Source: PALSA-600 sp963842335
Lineage (GTDB): Bacteria > Actinomycetota > Thermoleophilia > Gaiellales > Gaiellaceae
Reading direction: 5' to 3'
Assembly (NCBI GenBank): GCA_963842335.1
Contig: CAWJGF010000004.1
Coordinates: 124,001 to 188,000 of the forward strand
Length of the DNA: 64,000 nucleotides
Program-made: the position numbers and the translations under genes
The notes under the pieces: model-generated
What the model was told of the DNA's origin: nothing
Databases searched by the model: none
Seen by the model: the letters and a program-made list of their open reading frames with translations, nothing else
In this document: positions 39,638-48,099 of the stretch, piece after piece
Numbering within the stretch: the stretch's first letter is position 1
How the letters are laid out: each line of letters opens with the position of its first letter

Positions 39638-41323
39638 GTGGATGCCACGCACGACGTTCTGGTCGTCGGCGCAGGCTGCGCTGGAATGCGCGCGGCCATC
39701 GAAGCCTACGATGCAGGCGCGAACGTCGGCGTGATCTCGAAGCTGCATCCGACCCGCAGCCACTCCGGTGCCGCGGAAGGCGGCATCAACGCCGCACTCG
39801 GCAACGCGACCGAGGACTCGGTCGAGAGCCACGCCTTCGACACAGTCAAGGGCTCCGACTACCTGGGCGATCAGGACGCGATCGAGCTCTTCACGCGCGA
39901 AGCGCCGGGCGACATCTACCAGCTCGAGAACTGGGGCGCGTTCTTCTCGCGCCAGGACGACGGCCGTCTCGCCCAGCGCCCGTTCGGCGCCGCAGGGTCG
40001 CCCCGCACGGTGTTCGCGGCCGACATCACCGGGCACGTGCTGATCCAGGTTCTCTACGAGCAGCTCGTCAAGCGCGACATCACCGTCTACGAGGAGTACT
40101 TCGCGTGGAAGCTCGTGGAGGACCGCGGCCGCTGTCAGGGTGTCATCTGCTGGGATCTCCTGAACGGCGGGCTGAAGTCGGTCGGCGGCAAGGCGACGGT
40201 TCTCGCGACCGGCGGGCAGGGACGGATCTATCGCACGACGACGAACGCCTATGCGTGTACCGGCGACGGCGCGGCGATGGCGCTGCGCCTTGGTCTGCCG
40301 CTGAAGGACATGGAGTTCATGCAGTTCCATCCGACGACGCTGTACCCATCCGGGATCCTCTTGACGGAAGGCTGCCGTGGCGAGGGCGCGTATCTGATCA
40401 ACAGCGAGGGCGAGCGCTTCATGCAGCGCTACGCGCCGAACGCGATGGAGCTCGCGTCGCGCGACGTCGTCTCGCGCTCCGAGCAGACGGAGATCGACGC
40501 CGGTCGCGGCATCAACGGCTCGATCTACCTCGACATGCGTCACCTCGGCGCCGAGAAGATCATCGATCGCCTGCCCGGTTCGCGGGAGTTGTCGATGACC
40601 TTCGCGGGTGTCGATCCGATCTACGACCCGGTGCCGGTTCGCCCTGGCGCCCACTACCACATGGGCGGCGTCGAGACCGACAACGACGGCGCGACGGAGC
40701 TCGCGGGTCTCTATGCGGCCGGTGAGGTCGCTTGCGTGTCGGTGCACGGCGCGAACCGGCTCGGCGGAAACTCACTGATGGAGACGATTACCTTTGGCCG
40801 GCGCTCGGGACGCGCGGCGGCCGAGCACGCCCTTGCGGCGGAGAGCGGAGCGGTTCCCGAGAGCGTCTACGGCGACGCCGAGCGCGAGCTGAAAGCCATT
40901 CTCGAGGTGCGGAAAGGTGAGCGACCTTGGCAGATTCGCAACGACCTCGGCGACTCGATGTTCGAGAACTTCGGCGTGTTCCGCCGCGAGGAGCAGATGG
41001 CTGCCCAGATCGACATCCTCGAGGGTCTCGCCGAGCGCTACGACCGCGGCGTCGTGATCGAGGACAAGGGAGAGATCTTCAACAGCGACCTGACGCAGGC
41101 GATCGAGCTCGGCGCGATGATCGCGCTCTCCCGCTGCATGCTGCAGGCGGGCCTCGCGCGCAAGGAGAGCCGTGGCGCGCATGCGAGGCCCGACGACTAC
41201 CCGGTCCGCGACGATGAGAACTTCATGAAGCACTCGATCTCACGCTGGGTGAAGGGCGGCCCCGAGCTCACCTACAAGGACGTTCGCTATACGAAGTACG
41301 ACCCGATGGAGAGGAAGTACTGA
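39638..41323 (+). CDS. sdhA: Succinate dehydrogenase/fumarate reductase flavoprotein subunit
   Basis: 561 residues. FAD-binding HDVLVVGAGCAGMRAAIEAY, His42 in TRSHSGAAEGG for the covalent flavin, active-site HPTTLYPSGILLTEGCRGEG, and GAHYHMGGVETD. It oxidises succinate to fumarate. GTG 39638 chosen from the -10 box and because the FAD motif must sit at the N-terminus. Stop and the sdhB ATG share one base (TGATG). With the following two genes it forms a complex resembling type E succinate:quinone reductase. Confidence 0.94.
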   Translation: MDATHDVLVVGAGCAGMRAAIEAYDAGANVGVISKLHPTRSHSGAAEGGINAALGNATEDSVESHAFDTVKGSDYLGDQDAIELFTREAPGDIYQLENWGAFFSRQDDGRLAQRPFGAAGSPRTVFAADITGHVLIQVLYEQLVKRDITVYEEYFAWKLVEDRGRCQGVICWDLLNGGLKSVGGKATVLATGGQGRIYRTTTNAYACTGDGAAMALRLGLPLKDMEFMQFHPTTLYPSGILLTEGCRGEGAYLINSEGERFMQRYAPNAMELASRDVVSRSEQTEIDAGRGINGSIYLDMRHLGAEKIIDRLPGSRELSMTFAGVDPIYDPVPVRPGAHYHMGGVETDNDGATELAGLYAAGEVACVSVHGANRLGGNSLMETITFGRRSGRAAAEHALAAESGAVPESVYGDAERELKAILEVRKGERPWQIRNDLGDSMFENFGVFRREEQMAAQIDILEGLAERYDRGVVIEDKGEIFNSDLTQAIELGAMIALSRCMLQAGLARKESRGAHARPDDYPVRDDENFMKHSISRWVKGGPELTYKDVRYTKYDPMERKY

Positions 41324-42438
41324 TGCAGGTCGGTCTGAAGGTCTGGCGCTTCAACTCTCGCTCGGGCGAGCGGGAGCTGCAGGAGTTCGAGATCGACGCG
41401 CCCGAAGAGGCGACGCTGCTGGACTGCCTCGACATCGTGAAGGACAAGCACGACGGCTCGCTCGCGTATCGCAAGAGCTGCCGGATGATGATCTGCGGGT
41501 CGTGCGGCATGCGCATGGACGGTGCCGCTGTGCTCGCGTGCAAGGTGCGCATGTACGACATCGCCGAGGCCGGCCGAGTGCCGGTCATCTCGGCGATGGG
41601 CAACCTGCCGATCGTGAAGGACCTCGTCGTCGACATGGAGCCGTTCTGGGAGAAGTTCCGCAGCATCGACCCGTCGCTGCGTCCCGGCTACGCGGAGCCG
41701 CCCGACGGCAAGGAGTACCGCATCAAGCAGGAGCGGATGAACGCGGTCCACAAAGAGGCGCTCTGCATCAACTGTGGCTGCTGCGTGTCGGAATGCAACT
41801 CGATGGAGTCCGACCCGTTGTTCCTCGGCCCTCAGGCCCTTGCCAAAGCGATGCGTTTCGTCGGAGACCCACGCGACGGCCAGAAGATCGCCCGGCTCGA
41901 GAAGCTCAACGGCGAACATGGTCTCTGGGAGTGCACGCGCTGCTACATGTGCAACGAGCGCTGTCCGAAGGGTGTCGACCCGCGCGACGCGATCGCGAAG
42001 CTCGGGGCCGAGTCGATGAAGGAAGGAATCGACCGCGACATGGGCGCGAAGCACGCGAAGTGGTTCGTCACTTCCGCGAAGACCACGGGATGGCTGCGTG
42101 AGACGGAGCTCGTGCCCAAGACGCAGGGAATCGTGGAGGCGATCAAGCAGACGCGGTTCGCGCTCGACCTGGCGCGCAAGGGCAAGGTGCCGTTGCCGTT
42201 CCCGCCGCACGTTGCGAAGGACGTGAAGGAGTCGCGGCGGCTGCATGATCTCGTGCGCGACCAGGGGATGAACGGTTTCGCCGGGATCGTCCAGGGTGAA
42301 CGCGCCCTCTCGCGGCTCGCGCACGGCCATCCCGGCGACGAAGATCTCGAGACGATCTACGACCGGCCCGGGGCATTCCTGCGTCCGTACCTCCCAGAGG
42401 GCGACAAACAACCAGCTGAAGGAGACACGAAGCAGTGA
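41323..42438 (+). CDS. sdhB: Succinate dehydrogenase iron-sulfur subunit, C-terminally extended
   Basis: 371 residues versus about 240 in most bacteria. A [2Fe-2S] site (CRMMICGSCGMRMDG plus a later Cys) and two further Cys clusters (CINCGCCVSECNS; CTRCYMCNERCPKG) pass electrons from SdhA. The extra C-terminal part of about 110 residues (from TSAKTTGWLRETELVPKTQG on) is typical of type E and methylmenaquinol-linked enzymes. It overlaps sdhA by 1 nt and the next gene by 4 nt. Confidence 0.92.
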   Translation: MQVGLKVWRFNSRSGERELQEFEIDAPEEATLLDCLDIVKDKHDGSLAYRKSCRMMICGSCGMRMDGAAVLACKVRMYDIAEAGRVPVISAMGNLPIVKDLVVDMEPFWEKFRSIDPSLRPGYAEPPDGKEYRIKQERMNAVHKEALCINCGCCVSECNSMESDPLFLGPQALAKAMRFVGDPRDGQKIARLEKLNGEHGLWECTRCYMCNERCPKGVDPRDAIAKLGAESMKEGIDRDMGAKHAKWFVTSAKTTGWLRETELVPKTQGIVEAIKQTRFALDLARKGKVPLPFPPHVAKDVKESRRLHDLVRDQGMNGFAGIVQGERALSRLAHGHPGDEDLETIYDRPGAFLRPYLPEGDKQPAEGDTKQ

Positions 42439-43340
42439 CCGCAACGGCGACCGAGACGAAGCGCGTCGCGTACTACAAGGGCTGCCTCGCGTCCCTGTCG
42501 GCAAAGGAGCTCGACTCGGCCACGCAGGCGCTCGCGCCGAAGGTCGGGCTCGAGCTGATCGAGCTCGAATCGGTGACCTGCTGCGGCGCCGGCGACATCC
42601 ACGAAGCCGAGCCCGACTACTACCTGCACCTGAACGCGCGGATCCTCGCCTACGCCGCCGCCGAGGGCGTCGACACGCTCCTCACCGTCTGCAACGTCTG
42701 CACGCTGAACCTGCGCCAGGCGAACTTCATTCTCATGGGCGACTCCGAGGTGCGCGCACGCATCAACGAGAACCTCGTCTCGGTGGGCGTGCCGGCGTAC
42801 GAGAAAGACGTCGACGTGCGGCACCTCCTCTGGGAGATCGCGGAGGGACCCGGGTACGAGAAGCTGAAGGTGGCGGCGCACCGCGGCCTGAAAGGCTTGA
42901 AGATCGCGCCGTTCTACGGCTGCCAGATCCTGCGGCCGTCCAAGATCAACGGGTTCGAGGACCCCGACCGTCCGTGGTCGCTCGAGCGGATCATCGAGGC
43001 GTGCGGCGGTGAGGCGATCGACTATCCGGCCAAGATCAAGTGCTGCGGGTTCCCGATCATCCAGGCGCGCGAGGAGACGGCTCTCGGTGAGCTGATCCAG
43101 CCGATCGAGCAGGCGATGGAGGCGGGTGCCGACGCGATCGTCACCCCGTGCCCGCTTTGCCATCTTTCTCTCGACGCCTGGCAGTCGAAGCTGAAGAAGA
43201 CGACCGGCAAGGACTACGGCATGCCGATCCTTCATCTCTCGCAACTCGTCGGTGTTGCCGCCGGGCTCCAGGAGTCCGAGCTGAAGTTCAAACGGCACGT
43301 CGTCTCGGTCCAGCCGGTCCTCGAGAAGCTCCAGATCTGA
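42435..43340 (+). CDS. HdrB/SdhE-like CCG-domain subunit of succinate dehydrogenase
   Basis: 301 residues with two complete cysteine-rich CCG domains: YYKGC, TCCGAGD and CNVC first, then FYGCQIL, KCCGFP and CPLC. These are the ligands of the non-cubane [4Fe-4S] clusters in heterodisulfide reductase HdrB, and the family includes SdhE of type E succinate:quinone reductases. No membrane helix and no cytochrome b gene are seen, so membrane contact probably relies on this subunit. GTG overlaps the sdhB stop by 4 nt. Functional class is well supported by context. Confidence 0.88.
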   Translation: MTATATETKRVAYYKGCLASLSAKELDSATQALAPKVGLELIELESVTCCGAGDIHEAEPDYYLHLNARILAYAAAEGVDTLLTVCNVCTLNLRQANFILMGDSEVRARINENLVSVGVPAYEKDVDVRHLLWEIAEGPGYEKLKVAAHRGLKGLKIAPFYGCQILRPSKINGFEDPDRPWSLERIIEACGGEAIDYPAKIKCCGFPIIQAREETALGELIQPIEQAMEAGADAIVTPCPLCHLSLDAWQSKLKKTTGKDYGMPILHLSQLVGVAAGLQESELKFKRHVVSVQPVLEKLQI

Positions 43341-43363
43341 CGAGCGCGGCGCTCGTCGTCGCG

Positions 43364-44152
43364 GTGGCCCTCGCCGCGTGCGTGGGCTGGGGGTGGTTCG
43401 AGGCAGGCTGGGTGCGCCTGCGCGAGCGGGTGGTCGAGATCGCGGGCCTGCCACCCGAGCTCGATGGGCTGCGCATCGCCCATCTCTCGGACTTCCACCT
43501 CGGCGTCCCGTCGCGTGGTGTGCGCGCCGTCGAGCGTGCCGTCGAATGGGTTGCGGAGCGGCAGCCCGACCTCGTCTGCGTCACGGGAGATCTGCTCTCA
43601 CGCCCGTCGGGCGAACGACAGCTCACCGAGCTGCTCGGGCGCCTGCCGCATCCGTACGTCGTACTCGGCAACCACGATCACGCAATCTCGCGCGATCCGT
43701 TCTCACGGCCGATCACGCTGGGCAGGCTCGAGCACGGGACGTTGCTGCTCGACACCGTTGCTGAGGTGGAGGTGCGCGGCCGGCGCGTCGAGCTCGCGGG
43801 CGTCGATCCACGCACATGGCTCGACAGGCGGTCGAGTGGATTCGGCCCATCGGGCGCCGACCTGCGGATCCTGCTCTGTCACTTTCCGCGCGCGCTCGAG
43901 ACGGTCGAGCCGGGTCGGTGGGACCTCATCCTCGCTGGGCACCTCCACGCCGGCCAAATCGTGCTGCCCTACGGATTCGGGAAGCTGCTCCTCGCACATC
44001 CGAGAGCGAAATACCCCGAAGGTCTCTTCGAGCGGGCGGGCACGGTCATGCACGTCTCGCCGGGCCTCGGCACGACCTTCGTGCCGTTTCGCTTCTTCGC
44101 CCGGCCCGAAGCGACCGAACTCGTTCTACGATTGAAGGATGGACGGTCATAG
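43364..44152 (+). CDS. Membrane-anchored metallophosphoesterase (YkuE/YaeI-like)
   Basis: 262 residues. One N-terminal membrane helix (VALAACVGWGWF), then the calcineurin-like motifs: RIAHLSDFHLG, VCVTGDLL, VLGNHDHA, ILLCHFPRA and LAGHLHAGQ. These bind two metals. Bacillus YkuE is a cell-wall-associated relative; substrate here is unknown. GTG 43364 is the first plausible start after the upstream stop at 43340, but it is not certain. It overlaps the Asp23 gene by 14 nt. Confidence 0.85.
   Translation: MALAACVGWGWFEAGWVRLRERVVEIAGLPPELDGLRIAHLSDFHLGVPSRGVRAVERAVEWVAERQPDLVCVTGDLLSRPSGERQLTELLGRLPHPYVVLGNHDHAISRDPFSRPITLGRLEHGTLLLDTVAEVEVRGRRVELAGVDPRTWLDRRSSGFGPSGADLRILLCHFPRALETVEPGRWDLILAGHLHAGQIVLPYGFGKLLLAHPRAKYPEGLFERAGTVMHVSPGLGTTFVPFRFFARPEATELVLRLKDGRS
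44127..44132 (+). promoter_or_regulatory. -10 box TACGAT, leaderless-type, for the Asp23-family gene
   Basis: TACGAT ends 6 nt before the ATG at 44139, inside the end of the upstream gene. Confidence 0.38.
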
Positions 44153-44408
44153 CGTCATCTCGCCGGAAGTGCTCGCGCGTTACGCGCTCGATGCCGCTGC
44201 GGAGGTTCGGGGTGTGCACACGAAGCACCGTCGCGGCGCGCGGGTGGTGGGCGGTGTCGTCGACGTGCACGTCGTGATCGACTACGGCGCTGACATTCCC
44301 GCCGTTGCGAGCGAGGTGCAGAAGCGTGTCGCCGACTACCTGCAGAGGATGGCCGATGTCCGCCCGACCGCCGTCAACGTCGTGGTCGACGACGTCGTGC
44401 GGCCGTAG
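44139..44408 (+). CDS. Asp23/Gls24-family protein
   Basis: 89 residues. ISPEVLARYALDAAAEVRGV is the characteristic N-terminal stretch, followed by VDVHVVIDYGADIPAVASEV, VQKRVADYLQRMADVRPTAV and NVVVDDV. This is the DUF322/Asp23 fold linked to alkaline and envelope stress in Gram-positive bacteria. It is shorter than the staphylococcal protein. Function here is unknown. The GNAT-like gene follows after 11 bp. Confidence 0.8.
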   Translation: MDGHSVISPEVLARYALDAAAEVRGVHTKHRRGARVVGGVVDVHVVIDYGADIPAVASEVQKRVADYLQRMADVRPTAVNVVVDDVVRP

Positions 44409-44419
44409 AAGGGCCCCAG

Positions 44420-45043
44420 ATGCCAACGCGGATCTCCGGCCTGACGAAGCAGACACTCGAAACGGCACCGACCGTGTGCCACGAGTGCATCTGGTGGCAG
44501 ACGCGCGGACACCGTCCGCTCGACAAAGACCGCTGGATGGAGAAGGTCGAGCTCGAGTTCGGCGCGTTCGGGACGGTCTACTACGACAACGACGGGCGTG
44601 TGCTCGGCTCGATGCAGTACGGCCCGGCGCCGGCGTTCCCTCGCGCCTACGAGCTTCCCGCCGGGCCGCCGTCGGACGACGCCATGCTCGTGACCTGCGC
44701 CTACATCGTCGAGACCTCGAGCCCCTGGGTGTTGCAGTCGCTCTTCCTCGCCGCGATCGGCGAGGCGCGTGACCGCGGTGCGAGCAGCCTCGAGACGTTT
44801 TCGTACCGCTATCCCGAGGGGGAGTCGAGTTACGGACGCTTTCGGGTGCACAAGACGGTCTTCCCGCAGGACTTCCTCGCCGACCTCGGGTTCGAGGTCG
44901 TGCGCCTGTCCGGCCGCATCGGCCTGGCGCGTCTCGAGCTCGGCGGCCTGCAGCCGGTCCTCGAAGGCAAGCGCGAGAGGGTGCTGCGGGTCGTGAAGGA
45001 CGCCTTCCTGCCAGAGCCGGTCCCGGCGCCGCCGCCCTTCTAG
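44420..45043 (+). CDS. GNAT-like protein with an N-terminal CxxCxWW motif
   Basis: 207 residues. The start has VCHECIWWQTRG, a possible metal knuckle. A middle part (YYDNDGRVLGSMQYGPAPAF, TCAYIVETSSPWVLQSLFLA, AIGEARDRGASSLETFSY) follows the strand and helix order of GNAT acetyltransferases. Acetyl-CoA-binding residues are not obvious, so enzyme activity is not assured. It ends just before two palindromic repeats. Confidence 0.6.
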   Translation: MPTRISGLTKQTLETAPTVCHECIWWQTRGHRPLDKDRWMEKVELEFGAFGTVYYDNDGRVLGSMQYGPAPAFPRAYELPAGPPSDDAMLVTCAYIVETSSPWVLQSLFLAAIGEARDRGASSLETFSYRYPEGESSYGRFRVHKTVFPQDFLADLGFEVVRLSGRIGLARLELGGLQPVLEGKRERVLRVVKDAFLPEPVPAPPPF

Positions 45044-45058
45044 CGACTCGTCTTTTCC

Positions 45059-45093
45059 AGACATGTCGTGGGGACAGTCCCCGAGCCATGTCT
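45059..45093 (+). repeat. GGGGACAGTCCCC palindromic repeat, copy 1
   Basis: AGACATG at the left pairs with CATGTCT at the right around TGGGGACAGTCCCC. It lies in the space between two converging genes. Three more copies occur at 45100-45149, 49162-49198 and 49202-49238. Confidence 0.8.
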
Positions 45094-45099
45094 GCGCAG

Positions 45100-45149
45100 A
45101 GACCTGTCTTGGGGACAGTCCCCGAGCCATGTCTGTTCTAGACAGGTCT
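45100..45149 (+). repeat. GGGGACAGTCCCC palindromic repeat, copy 2
   Basis: AGACCTGTCT precedes the core and is repeated, inverted, as AGACAGGTCT at 45140-45149. The stop codon of the isomerase gene (45138-45140, minus strand) lies inside this repeat, so the element forms the last codons of that gene. Confidence 0.75.
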
Positions 45150-45920
45150 CTTCTCGACCACGCGGCGGAGGTGGTCGAGCGAGGCGCGCAGCGCGTCATC
45201 CGTGTCGAAACCCGGCCCGCCCGACTCGGGCAGCCCTCCGATCTCGAGGATCAGCGGCACCTCGATGCCGGCGAGCGGTGAGAAATCGACGTTGCCGCGT
45301 CCGAGCGGCAGGTGGTGGTTCGTCGCCGGCAGCGGCGTGTCGGAGACGTGGACGAGGCTCAACCGCCCGCGCAGCGCTGCGAATGCGGCGGCCTGGTGCG
45401 GCTCGGCGTGGTTCAAGTCCCACACGAACGAAAGCCCTGGCACGTCAGCAAGGAGCGCCGCGCACGCCTCGGGCTCGATGAGCAGGCGATGAGCACGGGC
45501 GTTGTGCTCGACGCCGAGGATCAGGCCCTCGTCCTGCGCCAGGGCGACGGCCGCCGCGAAGAGATCCGGCAGCCGCCGCTCCAGCTCCGGCACATCGACG
45601 TCACGCGCACCGGGAACAGGGTGGATGTGAACGCGACGCGCGCCGAGCTCCGCGATCGCCCGTAGATTCGACCGCAGCGCATCAGCGATCGAGGGGAACT
45701 CGTTCAGCCGCAGCAGCATCTCGACGACCGGCTCGACCCTCGCCTCCGAGAAGACGCGCCCAACCTCGCTCGGATCGGCTCTTAGGTCTGCGGCCAGCTC
45801 GCCCGGGCGGTCGCTGCGGATCTGCAATGCGGCGAAACCGGTGGCGGCCGCAAACCGGATCTCGTCCGCGGGCGGCCGCCAGTTGCCGGGGAAGAACCGC
45901 CCGAGCATCCCGGCGATCAC
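45138..45920 (-). CDS. Sugar phosphate isomerase/epimerase-like TIM barrel
   Basis: 260 residues. ADEIRFAAATGFAALQIRSD, VHIHPVPGARDVDVPELERR, LGVEHNARA, FVWDLNHAEPHQA and LVHVSDTPLP follow the order of metal-binding strands (Glu, Asp, His) of xylose isomerase-like barrels. Substrate unknown. It starts 4 bp after the asd stop, ending the lysC-asd operon. Its last codons lie inside a palindromic repeat. Start could also be ATG at 45908. Confidence 0.75.
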   Translation of the reverse strand: MIAGMLGRFFPGNWRPPADEIRFAAATGFAALQIRSDRPGELAADLRADPSEVGRVFSEARVEPVVEMLLRLNEFPSIADALRSNLRAIAELGARRVHIHPVPGARDVDVPELERRLPDLFAAAVALAQDEGLILGVEHNARAHRLLIEPEACAALLADVPGLSFVWDLNHAEPHQAAAFAALRGRLSLVHVSDTPLPATNHHLPLGRGNVDFSPLAGIEVPLILEIGGLPESGGPGFDTDDALRASLDHLRRVVEKRPV

Positions 45921-45924
45921 GGAG

Positions 45925-46872
45925 CTACGCGGCGGCGCGTGCGCCGGCGAGGACGAGCTCGGCGATCTGAATTGCGTTCAGTGCAGCACCCTTTCGCAGG
46001 TTGTCGCTCGCCAGAAAGAGCGCGAGGCCCTGCTCGACCGTCGGATCGCGGCGGATGCGGCCGACGAGCACTTCGTCGCCGCCCGCGGCCTTTCCGGGTG
46101 ACGGGAACTCGTCGAGTCGAACCGATGGCGCCGCGTCGAGCAGCAGGCGTGCGCGCTCGACCGAGAGCGGCTGCTCCGTCTCGATCCAGATCGCCTCTGC
46201 GTGCCCGACCATCACGGGCACGCGCACGCAGGTCGCCTGCAGCGGCAGGTCGGGCAGCTCCATGATCTTGCGCGTCTCCTCGCGCAGCTTCGCCTCCTCG
46301 TCGAATTCCTCGCCGTCGAAGCTCCAGTCCATGCGCAGGTCGTGCTCGGCCTGTGGCTCCCCGCGCAGCCGCTCCATCGCCTGTGCGCCGGCGCCGGAGA
46401 CGGACTGGTAGGTCGCGACCCGCACGCGGACGAGCCCCGCTTCCTCGTGCAGCGGCTTCAGCACACAGGTCAACGGGATCGTGCAGCAGTTCGGATTCGC
46501 GATGATGCCCTCGTTCTGGAGCGCACGCCCGGCGTTCACCTCGGGCACGACCAGCGGAATTCCGGGCTCGAGCCGGTACGCGGCCGACTTGTCGATCGCA
46601 ACGGCGCCACCTCGCACCGCGTGCGGCACGAGCTCGAGCGACGCGCTCGTGCCGACGGAGAAGAGGAACAGGTCGATGTCGCCGCGCGCGAGCGCATCGT
46701 CGGTGGCTTCTTCGACCGTTCTCCCGCCGAGCTGCGTTCCGGCCGAGCGGGCCGAGGCGAAGAGGCGCACGTCGTCGTAGCCACGCTCCCGGAGGAGGTC
46801 GAGCGTGACCGCGCCGACTGCGCCGGTCGCGCCGACGACGCCGATGCGGGCGCTACGCAAGCTCGAATGCAT
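45925..46872 (-). CDS. asd: Aspartate-semialdehyde dehydrogenase
   Basis: 315 residues. NADP-binding IGVVGATGAVGAVTLDLL, catalytic Cys in IANPNCCTIPL, VSGAGAQAME and catalytic His in MVGHAEAI-type VPVMVGHAE. It reduces aspartyl phosphate in the lysine, threonine and methionine pathway. Slightly short of the usual 335-345. ATG overlaps the lysC stop by 20 nt; lysC-asd order is common in Actinobacteria. Confidence 0.93.
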   Translation of the reverse strand: MHSSLRSARIGVVGATGAVGAVTLDLLRERGYDDVRLFASARSAGTQLGGRTVEEATDDALARGDIDLFLFSVGTSASLELVPHAVRGGAVAIDKSAAYRLEPGIPLVVPEVNAGRALQNEGIIANPNCCTIPLTCVLKPLHEEAGLVRVRVATYQSVSGAGAQAMERLRGEPQAEHDLRMDWSFDGEEFDEEAKLREETRKIMELPDLPLQATCVRVPVMVGHAEAIWIETEQPLSVERARLLLDAAPSVRLDEFPSPGKAAGGDEVLVGRIRRDPTVEQGLALFLASDNLRKGAALNAIQIAELVLAGARAAA

Positions 46873-48079
46873 CGTGAAGGGCGCGGACGGCCGCGTCGAC
46901 CTGGTGGGTTTCGATGTGACATGCGATCTTGATCGGGGAGGTGGAGACGACGGCCGGGGTGATGCCCTCGACCTCGAGCGTTGCGAACGTCTTCGCCGCG
47001 ACGCCGGGGTGGCTCTTCATCCCCGCGCCGATCACGGAGACCTTGCCGAGGTCGTCGCGGGCTTCCCAGTGCGCGGCCAGGCTGTCGAGCGTCCGCGCTG
47101 CTTCGTGCCGGTCCTCGGGGGGCGCCGAGAACACGATCTCTGCTGAGCTCTGCAGGATCGTGTCGACATTCACGTTCGAGGCGGCAAGCGCGGCGAACAG
47201 CGTTGCCGACGTGACGCCGGAGACGCGGTAAACCGTCTCTTCACGCTGGTGCACCACAGCCGAGATCAGAGCCTTCTCGAGCATCGGGTCGTCCTCCTCC
47301 GTGATCCACGTGCCTTCGTCGTCCTCGAACGAGGAGCGAACATTGAGTCGCACGGCATGCGTGCGTGCAATCTCGACCGAGCGCGCCATCATGACACCGG
47401 CGCCCGACGAGGCCATTTCCAGCATCTCCTCGAAGCTGACGCGATCGAGCTTCCGGGCGGTTGGGACGAGGCGCGGGTCGGCCGTGAAGACGCCGCGCAC
47501 GTCGGTGTAGATCTCGCAGGCGTCGGCGCCGAGCGCGGCCGAGAGCGCCACCGCGGTGGTGTCCGAGCCACCACGTCCGAGTGTGGTTACGTCAGATGAC
47601 TCAGCCGAGACACCCTGGAATCCTGCGACGAGCACGATCTCGTCGCGTTCGAGCGCTTCGTGGATCCGGCGCGCGCGCACCTCGACGATCTTTGCCTTGG
47701 TGTGCGTCGAATCGGTGACGATCCCCGCCTGCGACCCCGTGAGCGAGATCGCGCGGCCACCAAGGTCGACGATCGCCATTGCAACGAGCGAGCACGAGAT
47801 CCGCTCGCCCACCGAGAGGAGCATGTCCAGTTCGCGGGCGTGGGGTGTCGGCGAGATCTGGTGCGCGAGATCCATCAGCTCATCGGTCGTATGCCCCATT
47901 GCCGAGACGACCGCGACGACCTTGCTGCCGGCGCTCCGGGCCGTCATCAGCCGCGCGGCGACCCGCTTCAGCTTGTCGGCGTCGCCGACCGAGGTGCCGC
48001 CGAACTTCATCACGACGAGTCCCGGCGTCCGCGGGGCGCGCTCGACGGCGGGGACAGGCTCGAACTCGGTCACGGCCAT
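46853..48079 (-). CDS. lysC: Aspartate kinase
   Basis: 408 residues. N-terminal VMKFGGTSVGDADKLKRVAA, TLGRGGSDTTAVAL and DVRGVFTADPRLVPTA mark the amino-acid kinase domain. Two ACT domains fill the C-terminus (ATLFAALAASNVNVDTIL; FATLEVEGITPAVVSTSPIK), sites for feedback inhibition by lysine or threonine. ATG 48079 chosen because TACACT lies 7 nt upstream. It leads the lysC-asd-isomerase operon, following recR at some distance. Confidence 0.94.
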   Translation of the reverse strand: MAVTEFEPVPAVERAPRTPGLVVMKFGGTSVGDADKLKRVAARLMTARSAGSKVVAVVSAMGHTTDELMDLAHQISPTPHARELDMLLSVGERISCSLVAMAIVDLGGRAISLTGSQAGIVTDSTHTKAKIVEVRARRIHEALERDEIVLVAGFQGVSAESSDVTTLGRGGSDTTAVALSAALGADACEIYTDVRGVFTADPRLVPTARKLDRVSFEEMLEMASSGAGVMMARSVEIARTHAVRLNVRSSFEDDEGTWITEEDDPMLEKALISAVVHQREETVYRVSGVTSATLFAALAASNVNVDTILQSSAEIVFSAPPEDRHEAARTLDSLAAHWEARDDLGKVSVIGAGMKSHPGVAAKTFATLEVEGITPAVVSTSPIKIACHIETHQVDAAVRALHDAFELA

Positions 48080-48086
48080 TTGCGAC

Positions 48087-48092
48087 AGTGTA
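48087..48092 (-). promoter_or_regulatory. -10 box TACACT, leaderless-type, for lysC
   Basis: TACACT on the minus strand ends 7 nt before the lysC ATG. Confidence 0.43.
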
Positions 48093-48099
48093 GGCAGAC

